Assembly: GCF_003011925.2 (NCBI RefSeq)
Contig: NZ_PXXU01000012.1
Span: 1 to 64,000 of the forward strand
Origin: Nitrosomonas supralitoralis
Lineage (GTDB): Bacteria; Pseudomonadota; Gammaproteobacteria; Burkholderiales; Nitrosomonadaceae
Length of the DNA: 64,000 nucleotides
Direction of reading: 5' to 3'
The notes under the pieces are model-generated. The model was given only the letters and a program-made list of their open reading frames with translations. It did not search any database and was not told the origin of the DNA. The stretch's first letter is position 1. Each line of letters begins with the position of its first letter. The translations under genes and the position numbers were made by a program. Positions 19,584-30,238 of the stretch are shown here, in pieces.

Positions 19584-20285
19584 CTACCTGGGAATTATTA
19601 CGCCGTCCAATCCAATTCTTTTTAATTTTTTCATTTCATTATCAGCTGCACCTCGAGTCGCAAAAGGTCCAACTCGTACACGTGTTACTTCGTTAGTGCC
19701 AGTTTGAAGTGTTTCGGTATAAGCCTTAAAACCATTTGATATTAAATTCGCATGTTGTTGTTTGGCTTTTAATTGATCTGAAAATGCACCTAACTGTATA
19801 ACAAATCCTTTTGCTAAATCTGCAGGGATTTTTTCTGTTTCAGTTGCGTTTGTTGTCGCGGCAGTTTGTGTATTTATGGCCGTATGCGCAGAATTTACAT
19901 TGTTCGTACTTAATATTGCAGCGGGCCGATTGTCAAATTTTGGTTTAATGCCAGGAATCGGGATACTTCTTTTCCCAGAAGTGGGTGATTCAATAATTTC
20001 CTCTATATTTTGAGTATAAATTTCAGGTTCATTTTGTAACTCAGTGGTTGCATCCAATTCATTAAATGTCTCTCGAATCATTTGTTCTGTGCTCGGAACA
20101 ATAGCACTCTTATTAACTCCTGGTAAATTTATGGCAATTTCATGCATCTCATTGTCTGGTTTAGGCTCATCGAATATGGCTGGTAAAACAATGATGGAAA
20201 CAAGAACCAGAACTATTGCGCCAACCAAACGTCTTCTAGCACGTTTTCGAAGTAATAATTCTTCTTCAGTGATATTTTTAGTCAT
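19584..20285 (-). CDS. dedD: SPOR-domain protein, DedD-like
   Basis: Inner-membrane division-associated protein. 233 residues from the ATG at 20285 (MTKNITEEEL); a TTG four codons earlier is less likely. A positively charged stretch (KRARRR) is followed by one membrane helix (about 21-40), a variable linker, and a C-terminal SPOR domain (about 155-232; GFVIQLGAFSDQLKAKQQH and RVRVGPFATRGAADNEMKKL). SPOR domains bind glycan strands lacking stem peptides at the septum. It sits between folC and cvpA, with the folC stop only 15 bp upstream. Confidence 0.9.
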   Translation of the reverse strand: MTKNITEEELLLRKRARRRLVGAIVLVLVSIIVLPAIFDEPKPDNEMHEIAINLPGVNKSAIVPSTEQMIRETFNELDATTELQNEPEIYTQNIEEIIESPTSGKRSIPIPGIKPKFDNRPAAILSTNNVNSAHTAINTQTAATTNATETEKIPADLAKGFVIQLGAFSDQLKAKQQHANLISNGFKAYTETLQTGTNEVTRVRVGPFATRGAADNEMKKLKRIGLDGVIIPR

Positions 20286-20300
20286 AAGCAAACCCAATTA

Positions 20301-21656
20301 TTACTTGCTCTGATGCGTGTTTAGATATTGCAACACGTCACTCACCGTATAGAAAGATCCAAATACGCAGATTCTATCATTTTTACCCGCCTGTTCACAG
20401 GCAAATACAAAGGCGGAAACAGTGTTGGGAAATTTTCGAATATTTTCATCCTGTGAAGTCTCAACCCTATGGACTTCATTAGTCAGACAATCTACTGTAG
20501 CAGCTCGTGAAGCCTCAGCCTTATGTATTTCATTAATCAGATAATCCGCCGTAGCAGCTCGAGAAGAGTTGGCGGAAGATACGAGCCAGTGATCAATATC
20601 ATTTCTCAATACGTTGATAACACCATAGATATCCTTATCTTGCAACATAGCTATAATTGCATAAGTTTGTCCAGTCGTCCTTGTTGCTCGTAAGTTTTGT
20701 GACAGCACCATTGCCGCACTAGGATTATGCGCGACATCCAGAATAATCAGCGGTTGAGTTGACACGACTTGAAATCGCCCTGGAATAACTGCTTCAATCA
20801 AACCTTGGCGTATGTTATTCATACTGACGGGTAGTACTTCCCTCAACGTATCTAAGGCCGCCAGACAGGCGCTAGCATTTTGTAGTTGTTTTTCCCCTCT
20901 TAAAGCAGGGAATGGCAGAGAATAGCATCTATTTCTGGATCCCCAAAAATCCCAATGTATCTCTCGCTTTGAAAAACCAAATTGTTCGTTAATCTGAAAT
21001 AAATTGGCACCATTCTTCTCAGCCTGCTGAATAACGGATTGTGGTATATCAATATCTGCGCAAATTGCCGGTTTGTTTTTTCTAAAAATCGCGGCTTTTT
21101 CATAACCTATTTTTTCCCGCGTCTCACCCAGGTAATCAACATGGTCAAGCTCGACACTAGTCAAGATTGAACAATCAGCATCAAATATATTAACCGCATC
21201 AAGACGCCCTCCTAACCCAACTTCTAAAACTGCCGCATTGACGCCTGCCTGGACAAAACAATACATTGCGGCTAATGTGCCAAATTCAAAATAGGTTAAC
21301 GAGATAGCCCGGGACTTGCAAGCTGCTAATATTTGCGCAAAGGCATTACACAGTTTTTTATCATCAATGTCTTTTTTACCGATGCGTATCCGCTCATTAT
21401 AGTGCAGCAAATGAGGAGAAGTGTAGCAACCAACTTCATAGCCTGCGCAATGTAATATGGATTCAAGCATTGCGCAGACTGAGCCTTTACCATTAGTTCC
21501 GCCGACAATAATAATAGGGAATTGCGGGTGCAATGCAAGCTCTGATTGAATGCGACTGATTCGATCCAGTCCCAATTCAATCGTTTGGGGATGAAACACT
21601 TCAAGATAACTTAACCAATCCGCAACTGAAACAGGGAGTTTACCTGGCGTATCCAT
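20301..21656 (-). CDS. folC: Bifunctional folylpolyglutamate synthase/dihydrofolate synthase
   Basis: Adds glutamate to folates and to dihydropteroate. I chose the ATG at 21656 (MDTPGKLPVSVADWLSYLE), 20 bp after accD; a TTG at 21716 would overlap accD. The 451-residue product carries the Mur-ligase ATP loop VGGTNGKGSVCAMLESIL, LEVGLGGRLDAVN, and LDVAHNPSAA of the C-terminal domain. It is about 25 residues longer than typical; the excess coincides with an 18-residue tandem repeat (SRAATADYLINEIHKAEA then SRAATVDCLTNEVHRVET) encoded by a 54-bp duplication at about 20458-20565. That insert lies in the C-terminal domain. Confidence 0.94.
   Translation of the reverse strand: MDTPGKLPVSVADWLSYLEVFHPQTIELGLDRISRIQSELALHPQFPIIIVGGTNGKGSVCAMLESILHCAGYEVGCYTSPHLLHYNERIRIGKKDIDDKKLCNAFAQILAACKSRAISLTYFEFGTLAAMYCFVQAGVNAAVLEVGLGGRLDAVNIFDADCSILTSVELDHVDYLGETREKIGYEKAAIFRKNKPAICADIDIPQSVIQQAEKNGANLFQINEQFGFSKREIHWDFWGSRNRCYSLPFPALRGEKQLQNASACLAALDTLREVLPVSMNNIRQGLIEAVIPGRFQVVSTQPLIILDVAHNPSAAMVLSQNLRATRTTGQTYAIIAMLQDKDIYGVINVLRNDIDHWLVSSANSSRAATADYLINEIHKAEASRAATVDCLTNEVHRVETSQDENIRKFPNTVSAFVFACEQAGKNDRICVFGSFYTVSDVLQYLNTHQSK
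20458..20565 (-). repeat. 54-bp imperfect tandem duplication inside folC
   Basis: Two adjacent 54-bp units (20458-20511 and 20512-20565) match at roughly four of five positions and keep the reading frame. They encode two copies of an 18-residue unit, SRAATADYLINEIHKAEA and SRAATVDCLTNEVHRVET, in the FolC C-terminal domain. The divergence between units includes several third-position changes, suggesting an established duplication rather than an assembly artefact. Confidence 0.8.
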
Positions 21657-21676
21657 TGCTTTTGATTGATCTGAAA

Positions 21677-22546
21677 TTAAGATATTGGTGTTGGGATACG
21701 CATCAGTTGTGTACAAATATTGATAATTTTGTCGCGCATTTGCCTTCGATCGACAATCATATCAATCGCGCCATGTTGCAATAAAAATTCAGCGCGTTGA
21801 AATCCTTCTGGAAGTGTCTGTCGAACAGTTTGCTCAATCACACGAGGACCAGCAAAACCAATAAGTGCTCCTGGCTCCGCAATTACAACATCCCCGATAA
21901 AAGCAAAACTTGCCGATACACCACCCATGGTTGGGTCTGTCAGAACAGAAATAAATGGGAGCTTATTGTGACTCAATCGCGTTAATGCAGCAGTAGTTTT
22001 AGCCATTTGCATTAAGGAAAACAGTCCTTCTTGCATGCGCGCACCACCACTCGCGCTGAAACAAATAAACGGCATATGGTTATCAACACAAGTCTTAACA
22101 CCCCGAACAAATCTTTCGCCTACTACAGAACCCATCGACCCCCCCATAAAACCAAATTCAAACGCCGCAACAACAACTGGAACTGTTTTTATGGTTCCTT
22201 GCATAACTACTAGAGAGTCATCCTCATCCGTATTTTCCTTGGCTTGCGCCAAGCGATCGACATAACGTTTACTATCCTTGAATTTCAATGCATCGGTCGC
22301 AACCACTTCGACACCAATTTCAGACCGCCCTTCGTGATCCAGCAGCTGATCAAGACGAGATCTTGCAGAAATACGGTTATGAAAATCACATTTAGGGCAA
22401 ACATTTAGATTCTTTGCCAGATCTGTGTAGTATAAGACTGCTTCGCAAGTCTTACACTTACTCCACAAACCTTCTGGAACTATCTTCTTTTCACCGGCTT
22501 CTTTGCGTTTAATTTTGGGTGGAATTATATTCTGGAACCAACTCAT
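21677..22546 (-). CDS. accD: Acetyl-CoA carboxylase carboxyltransferase subunit beta
   Basis: Beta subunit of the carboxyltransferase that makes malonyl-CoA for fatty-acid synthesis. The 289-residue product has an N-terminal zinc ribbon ([20 protein letters not shown] then PKCDF, a C-x2-C ... C-x2-C arrangement at about residues 30-55) and the crotonase-like core with [13 protein letters not shown] and [16 protein letters not shown]. It lies between trpA and folC, as in other betaproteobacteria. Only 12 bp separate it from trpA. Confidence 0.97.
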   Translation of the reverse strand: MSWFQNIIPPKIKRKEAGEKKIVPEGLWSKCKTCEAVLYYTDLAKNLNVCPKCDFHNRISARSRLDQLLDHEGRSEIGVEVVATDALKFKDSKRYVDRLAQAKENTDEDDSLVVMQGTIKTVPVVVAAFEFGFMGGSMGSVVGERFVRGVKTCVDNHMPFICFSASGGARMQEGLFSLMQMAKTTAALTRLSHNKLPFISVLTDPTMGGVSASFAFIGDVVIAEPGALIGFAGPRVIEQTVRQTLPEGFQRAEFLLQHGAIDMIVDRRQMRDKIINICTQLMRIPTPIS

Positions 22547-22558
22547 GAAAACTGTTCC

Positions 22559-23446
22559 CTACAATGTATTGTCAACATTTCTTTGAATTTCATCAATAGC
22601 AACACGTATTTTTTTTATCAGACTTCCGACGTTATTCAATAATTCTGACTCAGAACATTTCTCGATCTCCTCAATAATCCAACTACCTACAACCACGGCA
22701 TCCGCCAGTTCTGCTACCGCCTTGGCTGTCGCGCTATCGCGTATGCCAAATCCGACGCCAATCGGAAGCGAAATGTACTGACGCAATTGCATCAACATAG
22801 TATTGACATCTTGCAGATCCAAGTGCGATGCTCCAGTAACTCCTTTAAGAGAAACATAATAAATAAATCCTTTCGCCATCTTTGCCACTTGCTCAACCCT
22901 CTGTTGATGCGTTGTGGGAGATAATAGAAAGATCGCATCAATTTCATGTTGATCCAAACACTGCACCCATTCACTTGACTCTTCTGGTGGGTAATCGACA
23001 ATAAGAACACCATCCACGCCACAATCTCTTGCTTTAGCGGCAAATGAAGCATGACCTAATGCTTCAACAGGATTTGCATATCCCATCAACACTATCGGTG
23101 TACTGGTATTTGTTTTTCTGAATTCAGCTACTATTTTCAACACATCGCTCAGACTGACATGATGTTTTAGCGCACGTTCGGAAGATCTTTGGATAGTAGG
23201 TCCATCTGCCATGGGGTCGGAAAAAGGAACACCTAATTCGATAATGTCAGCACCTGACTGAACCAGTTGATGCATCAATGGAACGGTATACTTAGGATGA
23301 GGATCGCCTGCTGTAATGAAAGGAATCAAGGCTTTTCGATCTTGTTCTTTTAATCCCGCAAATGTTTTAGCAATGCGATTAGTTCTTTTAGTATCACCTT
23401 GCCTATTAAAAAGATTTAGTAAATTTTTAATACTATCTAGACTCAT
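22559..23446 (-). CDS. trpA: Tryptophan synthase alpha chain
   Basis: Cleaves indole-3-glycerol phosphate and channels indole to TrpB. Catalytic Glu is in the IIELGVPFSDPMADGP segment and catalytic Asp in VDGVLIVDYPPEES. The 295 residues are about 25 longer than usual; the excess is an N-terminal extension (MSLDSIKNLLNLFNRQGD) before the conserved TFAGLKEQDRKALIPFITAGD. No better start is visible nearer the conserved part, so the extension may be real or the start may be a non-ATG codon. It lies 67 bp after trpB. Confidence 0.96.
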   Translation of the reverse strand: MSLDSIKNLLNLFNRQGDTKRTNRIAKTFAGLKEQDRKALIPFITAGDPHPKYTVPLMHQLVQSGADIIELGVPFSDPMADGPTIQRSSERALKHHVSLSDVLKIVAEFRKTNTSTPIVLMGYANPVEALGHASFAAKARDCGVDGVLIVDYPPEESSEWVQCLDQHEIDAIFLLSPTTHQQRVEQVAKMAKGFIYYVSLKGVTGASHLDLQDVNTMLMQLRQYISLPIGVGFGIRDSATAKAVAELADAVVVGSWIIEEIEKCSESELLNNVGSLIKKIRVAIDEIQRNVDNTL

Positions 23447-23513
23447 CTGCTCAATCCGCTCTCAATTCTTTTTTTAGAAAAATTACTAATTAACGACCCT
23501 GATGGCAAATTGA

Positions 23514-24713
23514 TTACAGCGTTAAACCGGACATTTGTGCAACTGTTGCCATATCCTTGTCACCACGACCCGATAAATTAACTAGCAACAGTTTGTCTTT
23601 AGGCAAAGTAGGTGCATATTTGGCTACGTAAGCCAGTGCATGGCTTGATTCCAGTGCTGGCATAATACCCTCGTACCGGCACAATGTGTGAAATGCTGCT
23701 AGCGCCTCATCGTCAGTGATTGCAACATACTCAGCACGTCCTGAATCTTTAAGCCAAGCATGCTCTGGCCCTACACCAGGATAATCCAGACCGGCAGAAA
23801 TTGAATGCGTTTCAATAATCTGACCATTGTCATCTTGAATAAGATAAGTGCGGTTACCATGCAATACCCCGGGCTTGCCCATCGATAAGGTTGCCGCATG
23901 TTGATTGGTATCGATCCCTTTTCCCGCCGCCTCGACACCTATCAGTCGAACATTGACATCATCAATATAGGGATAAAACAAACCAATAGCATTTGATCCT
24001 CCACCGACGCAAGCAATAAGCGCATCCGGTTGTCGAGCGAAATCTTCTTGCATTTGAGTTTTAGCCTCATTTCCTATTACAGCTTGAAAATCCCTCACCA
24101 TCATCGGATACGGGTGAGGGCCGGCTACTGTACCAATAATATAAAAGGTATTTTCAACATTAGTAACCCAGTCACGCATCGCCTCATTTAATGCATCTTT
24201 CAATGTTCGCGACCCCGATTCTACTGGCACCACGGTCGCTCCCAGAAGTTTCATGCGATAAACATTGGTTGCCTGACGTCTAACATCTTCAGAACCCATA
24301 TAGACCACACATTCCATGCCATAACGCGCCGCAACCGTAGCACTAGCCACACCATGCTGACCAGCACCGGTTTCCGCGATAACACGCTTTTTCCCCATGC
24401 GTCGAGCCAATAGAGCCTGCCCGACTGTGTTGTTTATTTTATGCGCCCCGGTATGATTCAGGTCTTCACGTTTTAACAGTATTTGTGCGCCGCCTAAATA
24501 TTCAGACCATCTCTTAGCGTGATAGATGGGGCTAGGACGCCCAACATAATGTTTTAATTCATCAGAAAGCTCCGACTGGAAATCCGCATCATTACGATAA
24601 AATTCATATTGCTTTTGCAAATCCTCCAGCGCTGAAATTAATGTTTCAGCGACAAACACACCTCCATACGGGCCAAAGTGACCTTTTTTATTTGGAAGAT
24701 CATAAACACTCAC
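23514..24713 (-). CDS. trpB: Tryptophan synthase beta chain
   Basis: PLP enzyme joining indole and serine. The 399-residue product has the PLP lysine in the segment [10 protein letters not shown], the phosphate loop [10 protein letters not shown], and the C-terminal [12 protein letters not shown]. It starts with GTG at 24713; the sequence GTGA overlaps the trpF stop (TGA) by 4 nt, which implies translational coupling of trpF and trpB. Codon use and length are normal. Confidence 0.97.
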   Translation of the reverse strand: MSVYDLPNKKGHFGPYGGVFVAETLISALEDLQKQYEFYRNDADFQSELSDELKHYVGRPSPIYHAKRWSEYLGGAQILLKREDLNHTGAHKINNTVGQALLARRMGKKRVIAETGAGQHGVASATVAARYGMECVVYMGSEDVRRQATNVYRMKLLGATVVPVESGSRTLKDALNEAMRDWVTNVENTFYIIGTVAGPHPYPMMVRDFQAVIGNEAKTQMQEDFARQPDALIACVGGGSNAIGLFYPYIDDVNVRLIGVEAAGKGIDTNQHAATLSMGKPGVLHGNRTYLIQDDNGQIIETHSISAGLDYPGVGPEHAWLKDSGRAEYVAITDDEALAAFHTLCRYEGIMPALESSHALAYVAKYAPTLPKDKLLLVNLSGRGDKDMATVAQMSGLTL

Positions 24714-25327
24714 AGTTGTTTTACTCCTTGCATGAAAGCAAAAATCTTTTTTTCATCTTTAATACCTTTAGAGATTTCCACTCCACTGGAAACATCGACT
24801 GCCCATGGCTGGGTCCTTTGAATTGCCATAGACACATTGGTCGGATTCAAGCCACCAGAAAGGATAAGCGGCAAAGGCAGATGTTTGGGGATGAGATCCC
24901 AATCAAACGCATGTCCGGTACCTCCCGGCATACTGGATACATAAGTATCAAGCAATAAACCTTTTGCGGTGCTATATCGTTCAGCATATTGTAACAAATC
25001 TGTACCTTGTTTTACTCTAATTGCTTTAATATAAGGTTGGGAAAATTGATTACAAAATTCTGGTGTCTCATCGCCATGAAATTGAAGCAGATTTAACTTG
25101 GCTACTCGAGCAGTTTCCTCAACCCAGGCAATATCTGGATCAACATAAACACCAACAGTACAAATGAAAGGCGGAATATTTGAAGCTATATGGCGCGCCA
25201 AATTAGGATCAATATAACGTGTACTCTGGGGCCAGAAAACAAAACCGACAGCATCAACACCTGATTGAATTGCTGCTGCGGCGTCTTCACATCTAGTAAT
25301 TCCACACACTTTTACGCGTACTGACAT
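24710..25327 (-). CDS. trpF: Phosphoribosylanthranilate isomerase
   Basis: TIM-barrel enzyme of tryptophan synthesis, 205 residues. The catalytic cysteine is in [12 protein letters not shown] and the catalytic aspartate in LLLDTYV. The phosphate-binding strands [12 protein letters not shown] and AVDVSSGVE are intact. It overlaps trpB by 4 nt and follows truA by 25 bp. Other trp genes (trpE, G, D, C) are not in the window, which is usual for the betaproteobacterial trpFBA cluster. Confidence 0.96.
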   Translation of the reverse strand: MSVRVKVCGITRCEDAAAAIQSGVDAVGFVFWPQSTRYIDPNLARHIASNIPPFICTVGVYVDPDIAWVEETARVAKLNLLQFHGDETPEFCNQFSQPYIKAIRVKQGTDLLQYAERYSTAKGLLLDTYVSSMPGGTGHAFDWDLIPKHLPLPLILSGGLNPTNVSMAIQRTQPWAVDVSSGVEISKGIKDEKKIFAFMQGVKQL

Positions 25328-25352
25328 ACAGTGATTAATAAGCTTAGAATAT

Positions 25353-26150
25353 TTAATTATATAAGAATAGGTTTGGAATAATGGGCATTTCAGCTAATTC
25401 TGGCATACCCCAACTGGGGTCATATCTCACACCTTTTAAATATAAACCTGCAGCAGAGAAAGTCGGTGCAGCGTATGTTCGATCGCAGCTTTCTAGCAAC
25501 TCAAGCATCCATTCTGAGGAATATTTCCCCTTTCCAATATAAACTAGACAACCAATGATATTTCTCACCATGTGCTGCAAAAATGCATTGGCACACAAAT
25601 CAAAAATAAATAAATTTCCATGGCGAACAATTTTTAACTGTGTAATTATACGTACAGGAGATTTTGCTTGACACTCAGCTGCCCGGAACGAAGAAAAATC
25701 ATGTTCTCCAATCAAGATATTAGCGGCTTGCTGCATTACTTCCAATTGCAACGGCTGATGAAACCATCCGACTTTTTTATGATTAATCCCTGGACGCACT
25801 GGCTGATTAAGTAACAAATAGAGATAACGTCGCTCAAGTGCGCTATACCTAGCGTGAAACTTGGCGGATACTTCAGACGCCCACAAAATAGCAATATCGT
25901 CAGGCAAAAGCGCGTTTACACCACGCACCCACGCATTGATAGAGCGTTGAGCAAAGGTATCAAAATGTACCACCTGATAGAGCGCATGAACACCTGCATC
26001 GGTTCTTCCTGCAGTGATTACGCGTATTTTTTCCTGTGCTATTTTGGATAAGGCAGCTTCCAGCGCATCCTGTATCGAACAATTTTCCGGTTGACTTTGC
26101 CATCCACAATAACGACTACCATCATATTCTAGAACCAAAATTATTCGCAC
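25353..26150 (-). CDS. truA: tRNA pseudouridine(38-40) synthase
   Basis: Makes pseudouridine at positions 38-40 of tRNA anticodon stems. The 265-residue product contains the catalytic aspartate in the TAGRTDAGVHA motif (about residue 52) and the QHMVRNIIGCLVYIGKG segment typical of TruA. The start is GTG at 26150 (MRIILVLEYDG), with no nearby ATG in frame. It lies between fimV and trpF. Confidence 0.96.
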   Translation of the reverse strand: MRIILVLEYDGSRYCGWQSQPENCSIQDALEAALSKIAQEKIRVITAGRTDAGVHALYQVVHFDTFAQRSINAWVRGVNALLPDDIAILWASEVSAKFHARYSALERRYLYLLLNQPVRPGINHKKVGWFHQPLQLEVMQQAANILIGEHDFSSFRAAECQAKSPVRIITQLKIVRHGNLFIFDLCANAFLQHMVRNIIGCLVYIGKGKYSSEWMLELLESCDRTYAAPTFSAAGLYLKGVRYDPSWGMPELAEMPIIPNLFLYN

Positions 26151-26197
26151 AAATAAAAACTGCCTTTACAAATAAACTACAATAAACTAAAGAACAA

Positions 26198-28690
26198 TCA
26201 TTGCAGATCTTTTAATATTTTCTTTGCAGCTTTTTTTTGTTTTGCATCACCGTCTCGAATAACCTCTTCAAGCATTTCTTTAGCGCCTTCCTTATCATCC
26301 ATTTCCTGATAAGCTTTTGCCAAATCTATTTTGGTCTCAACCTCCTGCCACAGCTCATTTTGATCGCCTAAATCCTCATTTTTATTTTCGCTTACTCCAG
26401 AATCTTCAAGATCCAAATTAATGGCGGTCAAATCAAGCTCAGGGACTATCGGTGATGAATTTGACTCTTTAGCATTTTGTTCAATATCTGGAGATGGATC
26501 GAATTCCAAGGGATCATGATCGGAAACAGGCTGTCTTGTATCGCTGCTGCTAATATCATTACTGAGCGCAGTAATTTCAATCTCGTTTTGGTTTTGGCTA
26601 TCTGTCAGGTCAATCTCTGAATGAGAAAACTCAAAATCTTCATTATTTTCTGCTGCATTTTTGTCTTTTAGGTTGACAGAGTCAAGAGATTGATCTGGCT
26701 CATCAAAATTAATCTCTACCGAATAATCAGAAATTTTTTCAGTTTCGTTTAATTCCTTGCCATCACTAAGTTCAGTTTTTCCTCTCGCCACAATCTCATT
26801 AGCTTCATCACTCAAATCAAAATCAATTTGATTTGCAAATCCGGTAGAATTTTTATCTTTTGTGGAATCAATCGATGGACTATTTTCCTCTTCAGAATCT
26901 TCCTTTAAGTTTCTGTCGATAGCATTGCCATTTTGATCTAAATCTTCCGAAATAGTCTCATCGTTGACCAGCGATTCCGTGATCGATTCAGTTTCAGACT
27001 CAGATGGCAATGCATACTCGGTACTATGTTCATCAGATGACAAATCAACATCTTTATCAAACCCCTCTGAATCTTCTGCTTCAGAGTATGAGTCAGCATG
27101 TTGGAAAGACTGGTTATGATCCATATTTTCATAAGCTTGATCTACCTCAGTAACAGGTACAGCCTTTGCGGCAGCCATTGAGGCTATTCGAGAACGCATT
27201 GCTGAAGAAAATTTTTCTTCATTACCACCTACATCTTCATCGTCTTGTGATTGGTTGCGGCGTTTTTTTACAATTAACAAAACAAGTAACAGCAGAAGAA
27301 TTAATACTGCACCAATATATTCTATATATTCATACGCCTGATCAATCAAGGATTGATCTGCCTCTTGATCAGGTATTAATGACGGATTGATCGCAGATTC
27401 TTCCACGGTTGGTTGAGTTTTCGCTGTTTCGTGCTGCATCGATGTAGAATCCAATTCTACAATTTCATTTACCGAAACCCCATCTGTATGAGATTGTGAT
27501 TCTGGTTCACTGGTTGTTGTTGGAATAGATTCCGCCTTAATTTGTGCCTGAGCTAATACCGAATCCTTCAACTCTAATAATTGCTTCAAGTTCTCAACAC
27601 TTTTTTCCAACATGGCTACACGTTCATTAGCTTCTTTTAATGCAAGATTTCGTGCAATCGCATCCTCTTCCATCATACGAAGACGATCAACCAATGTAGA
27701 CTCAGTAATTTGACCATCTTCATCTAGTAACTGTGCTCCGCTAGAAAGTTTCAGAATTTCTTTGGGTGCATCCGGAGTAGACTCGGACTTCTTATCAATA
27801 CTGGTTGTGATCTGCCCCTGATCTGATTGACTGATTGTATGAGGCGCTGAAGATTCTTTATTGATTGTTGCCAGTCGTTCCCGATAATTACGCCAATCCG
27901 CTATTTGCGTTTTTATTTCAGCTCTAGCAATTGATGGATCAATTGCTATTAATTCATTTTTCTCAGGCACTTTCAAAATTGCGCCTGCCTTGAGTAAATT
28001 CATATTGTTAGCGATAAAGGCATCGCGATTAGCTCGATAAAGCGCAACCAGCATTTGATTAAGATCGACACCAGCCGGAAGCACCTGTTGCGCAATCGAT
28101 GATAAGGTATCTCCCCGATTAACCGGACCATAGGTCTTTTTAGATCGACTAGAGGTATCGGCAGTCGATTGAATCGAATTTGTATTCGGATTATTTTTTT
28201 CGATACCAGACGACCTTTCTGTATCAAATCCTGACGTACCAATTATGGATGTGGAATTTGTATTTGCAGCTACCAGATTCCGGGGTTGTGACTCAACAGG
28301 ATCGAGTAAAATGGTATATTCCCGCAAAATGCGCCCTGAAGACCAATTTAACTCCATCAATAACATTAAAAACGGATCATTGACAGCTTGAGGCGAAGTC
28401 AATCTGATATAGGGATTACCATTTGCCCTCGATTCGATTGAAACTTTGAAAGCCGATAAGATAGATTCATAATTGATACCGGCTTGTACAAATGCTTCAC
28501 GAGTAGCCACGCTGGCTTCTAGAGATGGAATTTCATCACTATTGGTCGTTACAATATCGATTTCAGCGCTAAAGGGCTGCCCTAACGCTGAATTGAGGGT
28601 TAACTTTCCGAGTCCGGCTGCTTGAACCGCAACTGAAGATAACATCAGAATAATTGCAAACAAGCTTACTTTAAAAGATGTTTTATACAC
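26198..28690 (-). CDS. fimV: FimV-like pilus assembly/polar hub protein
   Basis: Large inner-membrane protein that in Pseudomonas links peptidoglycan, type IV pili and polar organisation. The 830-residue product has a signal peptide (about 1-24), a FimV N-terminal domain (LGKLTLNSALGQPFSAEIDI), and a LysM domain (about 190-245, VNRGDTLSSIAQQVLPAG). A coiled coil follows (about 325-375), then one membrane helix (about 458-478, followed by KKRRN). A long acidic low-complexity region leads to a C-terminal TPR-like FimV domain (about 780-828, KIDLAKAYQEMDDKEGAKEML). It starts with GTG at 28690, with GAGGG 8 nt upstream. The asd-fimV-truA order is the usual one. Confidence 0.93.
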   Translation of the reverse strand: MYKTSFKVSLFAIILMLSSVAVQAAGLGKLTLNSALGQPFSAEIDIVTTNSDEIPSLEASVATREAFVQAGINYESILSAFKVSIESRANGNPYIRLTSPQAVNDPFLMLLMELNWSSGRILREYTILLDPVESQPRNLVAANTNSTSIIGTSGFDTERSSGIEKNNPNTNSIQSTADTSSRSKKTYGPVNRGDTLSSIAQQVLPAGVDLNQMLVALYRANRDAFIANNMNLLKAGAILKVPEKNELIAIDPSIARAEIKTQIADWRNYRERLATINKESSAPHTISQSDQGQITTSIDKKSESTPDAPKEILKLSSGAQLLDEDGQITESTLVDRLRMMEEDAIARNLALKEANERVAMLEKSVENLKQLLELKDSVLAQAQIKAESIPTTTSEPESQSHTDGVSVNEIVELDSTSMQHETAKTQPTVEESAINPSLIPDQEADQSLIDQAYEYIEYIGAVLILLLLLVLLIVKKRRNQSQDDEDVGGNEEKFSSAMRSRIASMAAAKAVPVTEVDQAYENMDHNQSFQHADSYSEAEDSEGFDKDVDLSSDEHSTEYALPSESETESITESLVNDETISEDLDQNGNAIDRNLKEDSEEENSPSIDSTKDKNSTGFANQIDFDLSDEANEIVARGKTELSDGKELNETEKISDYSVEINFDEPDQSLDSVNLKDKNAAENNEDFEFSHSEIDLTDSQNQNEIEITALSNDISSSDTRQPVSDHDPLEFDPSPDIEQNAKESNSSPIVPELDLTAINLDLEDSGVSENKNEDLGDQNELWQEVETKIDLAKAYQEMDDKEGAKEMLEEVIRDGDAKQKKAAKKILKDLQ

Positions 28691-28970
28691 CGAAGTACCC
28701 TCTCTAGTTTTTTGGAAATAAATATCGAAAAGCTAGCATTACAACATACTCACACAAACTTCGATTATGCCTCAAATTATAGGTTAATTCATTTTAAACA
28801 AGCTCATACTAGAAAAAAACACCTCACTAAATAAATGCAAGCTGCAAATTATATGCACTTCAAGCTGCTGGTTCTATCTATCAATACTGGCCAATGTAGT
28901 ATCGAAAGATTAAACCCGGAAATACTAAAAATACTTTGGCTATTGAATTAATGATATCGATAAAAGATAT

Positions 28971-30083
28971 TTAGTGTGCAATCAGTATGCGCAGCATTCT
29001 ACGCAATGGCTCTGCGGCACCCCAAAGTAATTGATCGCCTACGGTAAAAACAGATAAGTATTCACCACCCATTGTCAGTTTGCGTAATCGCCCTACCGGT
29101 ATTGATAAAGTACCCGTTACCGCAGTTGGCGTTAATTGTGAGGTTGTTGCCTCTCTCTGATTGGGAACGATTTCTACCCAATCATTCGAATTTGCAATAA
29201 TTTCTTCTATTTCATCTAACGGTACATCTTGTTTTAGCTTGATGGTTAACGCTTGACTATGGCATCTCATTGCACCGACACGTACACAAATACCATCAAC
29301 AGGAACTTGCTGATCACTTCTTCCTAGAATTTTGTTGGTTTCGGCTTGTCCTTTCCATTCTTCTCGACTTTGTCCATTAGCGACCTCCTTGTCAATCCAT
29401 GGAATCAAACTGCCCGCTAGCGGAACACCGAAATTTCCCGTTGGGAATTTTTTATCACGTAGTGTACCTGCGACTTCACGATCAATGTCTAAAATACTGG
29501 AAGCGGGATTATCAAGTAAATCTTTTGCAACTCGATGCGCTTCACCCATTTGTTGCAGCAATTCACGCATATTTTTAGCTCCAGCACCCGAGGCAGCTTG
29601 ATAAGTCATGGCACTCATCCAGTCCACCATGTTTTTCTCAAAAAGACCGCCAACTGCCATTAGCATCAAGCTAACTGTGCAGTTGCCACCAATATAATTT
29701 TTTACCCCCTCATGAAGCGCCTGCTCAATAAAAGGCTTATTGACCGGATCCAATATAATCACAGCATCTTTTTCCATGCGCAATGCGGAAGCAGCATCTA
29801 TCCAATATCCCTGCCAGCCCGACTGACGCAATTGTTTAAAAATTTGATTGGTATAATCTCCTCCCTGACAGGAAATGATAATATCCATCGCGCCAAGCTG
29901 ATTAACATCAAAAGCATCTTTTAGTGGGGGCACTTCCTTACCAATCTCAGGGCCTGAGCCACCTTTTTGTGAAGTTGTAAAGAAAACAGGATCAATCAGA
30001 GAAAAATCTTCTTCTTCCCGCATTCTCTGCATTAGCACAGATCCGACCATCCCTCGCCAACCCACAAAACCAACTTGCTTCAT
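28971..30083 (-). CDS. asd: Aspartate-semialdehyde dehydrogenase
   Basis: NADPH-dependent reduction of aspartyl phosphate, feeding lysine, threonine, methionine and diaminopimelate synthesis. The 370-residue product has the NADP fold [18 protein letters not shown], the active-site cysteine in [12 protein letters not shown], and the substrate-binding HSQALTIKL histidine region. It is the gamma/beta-proteobacterial type of Asd by its length. It lies 155 bp downstream of leuB and 280 bp upstream of fimV; I see no other feature in that latter spacer. Confidence 0.97.
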   Translation of the reverse strand: MKQVGFVGWRGMVGSVLMQRMREEEDFSLIDPVFFTTSQKGGSGPEIGKEVPPLKDAFDVNQLGAMDIIISCQGGDYTNQIFKQLRQSGWQGYWIDAASALRMEKDAVIILDPVNKPFIEQALHEGVKNYIGGNCTVSLMLMAVGGLFEKNMVDWMSAMTYQAASGAGAKNMRELLQQMGEAHRVAKDLLDNPASSILDIDREVAGTLRDKKFPTGNFGVPLAGSLIPWIDKEVANGQSREEWKGQAETNKILGRSDQQVPVDGICVRVGAMRCHSQALTIKLKQDVPLDEIEEIIANSNDWVEIVPNQREATTSQLTPTAVTGTLSIPVGRLRKLTMGGEYLSVFTVGDQLLWGAAEPLRRMLRILIAH

Positions 30084-30238
30084 TGCTTATCTCTTTCTCT
30101 AAAATTGACAATCCGTTGATCAAATATAAAATAACGCTTAAATAGTAACTTACTTTATAAAAGGCCACAAAAAGATTAACGCATCAATTACCCGTTTATT
30201 TCCTAATCATGCACTAATTTGTTATTAAGTAAGCACAT

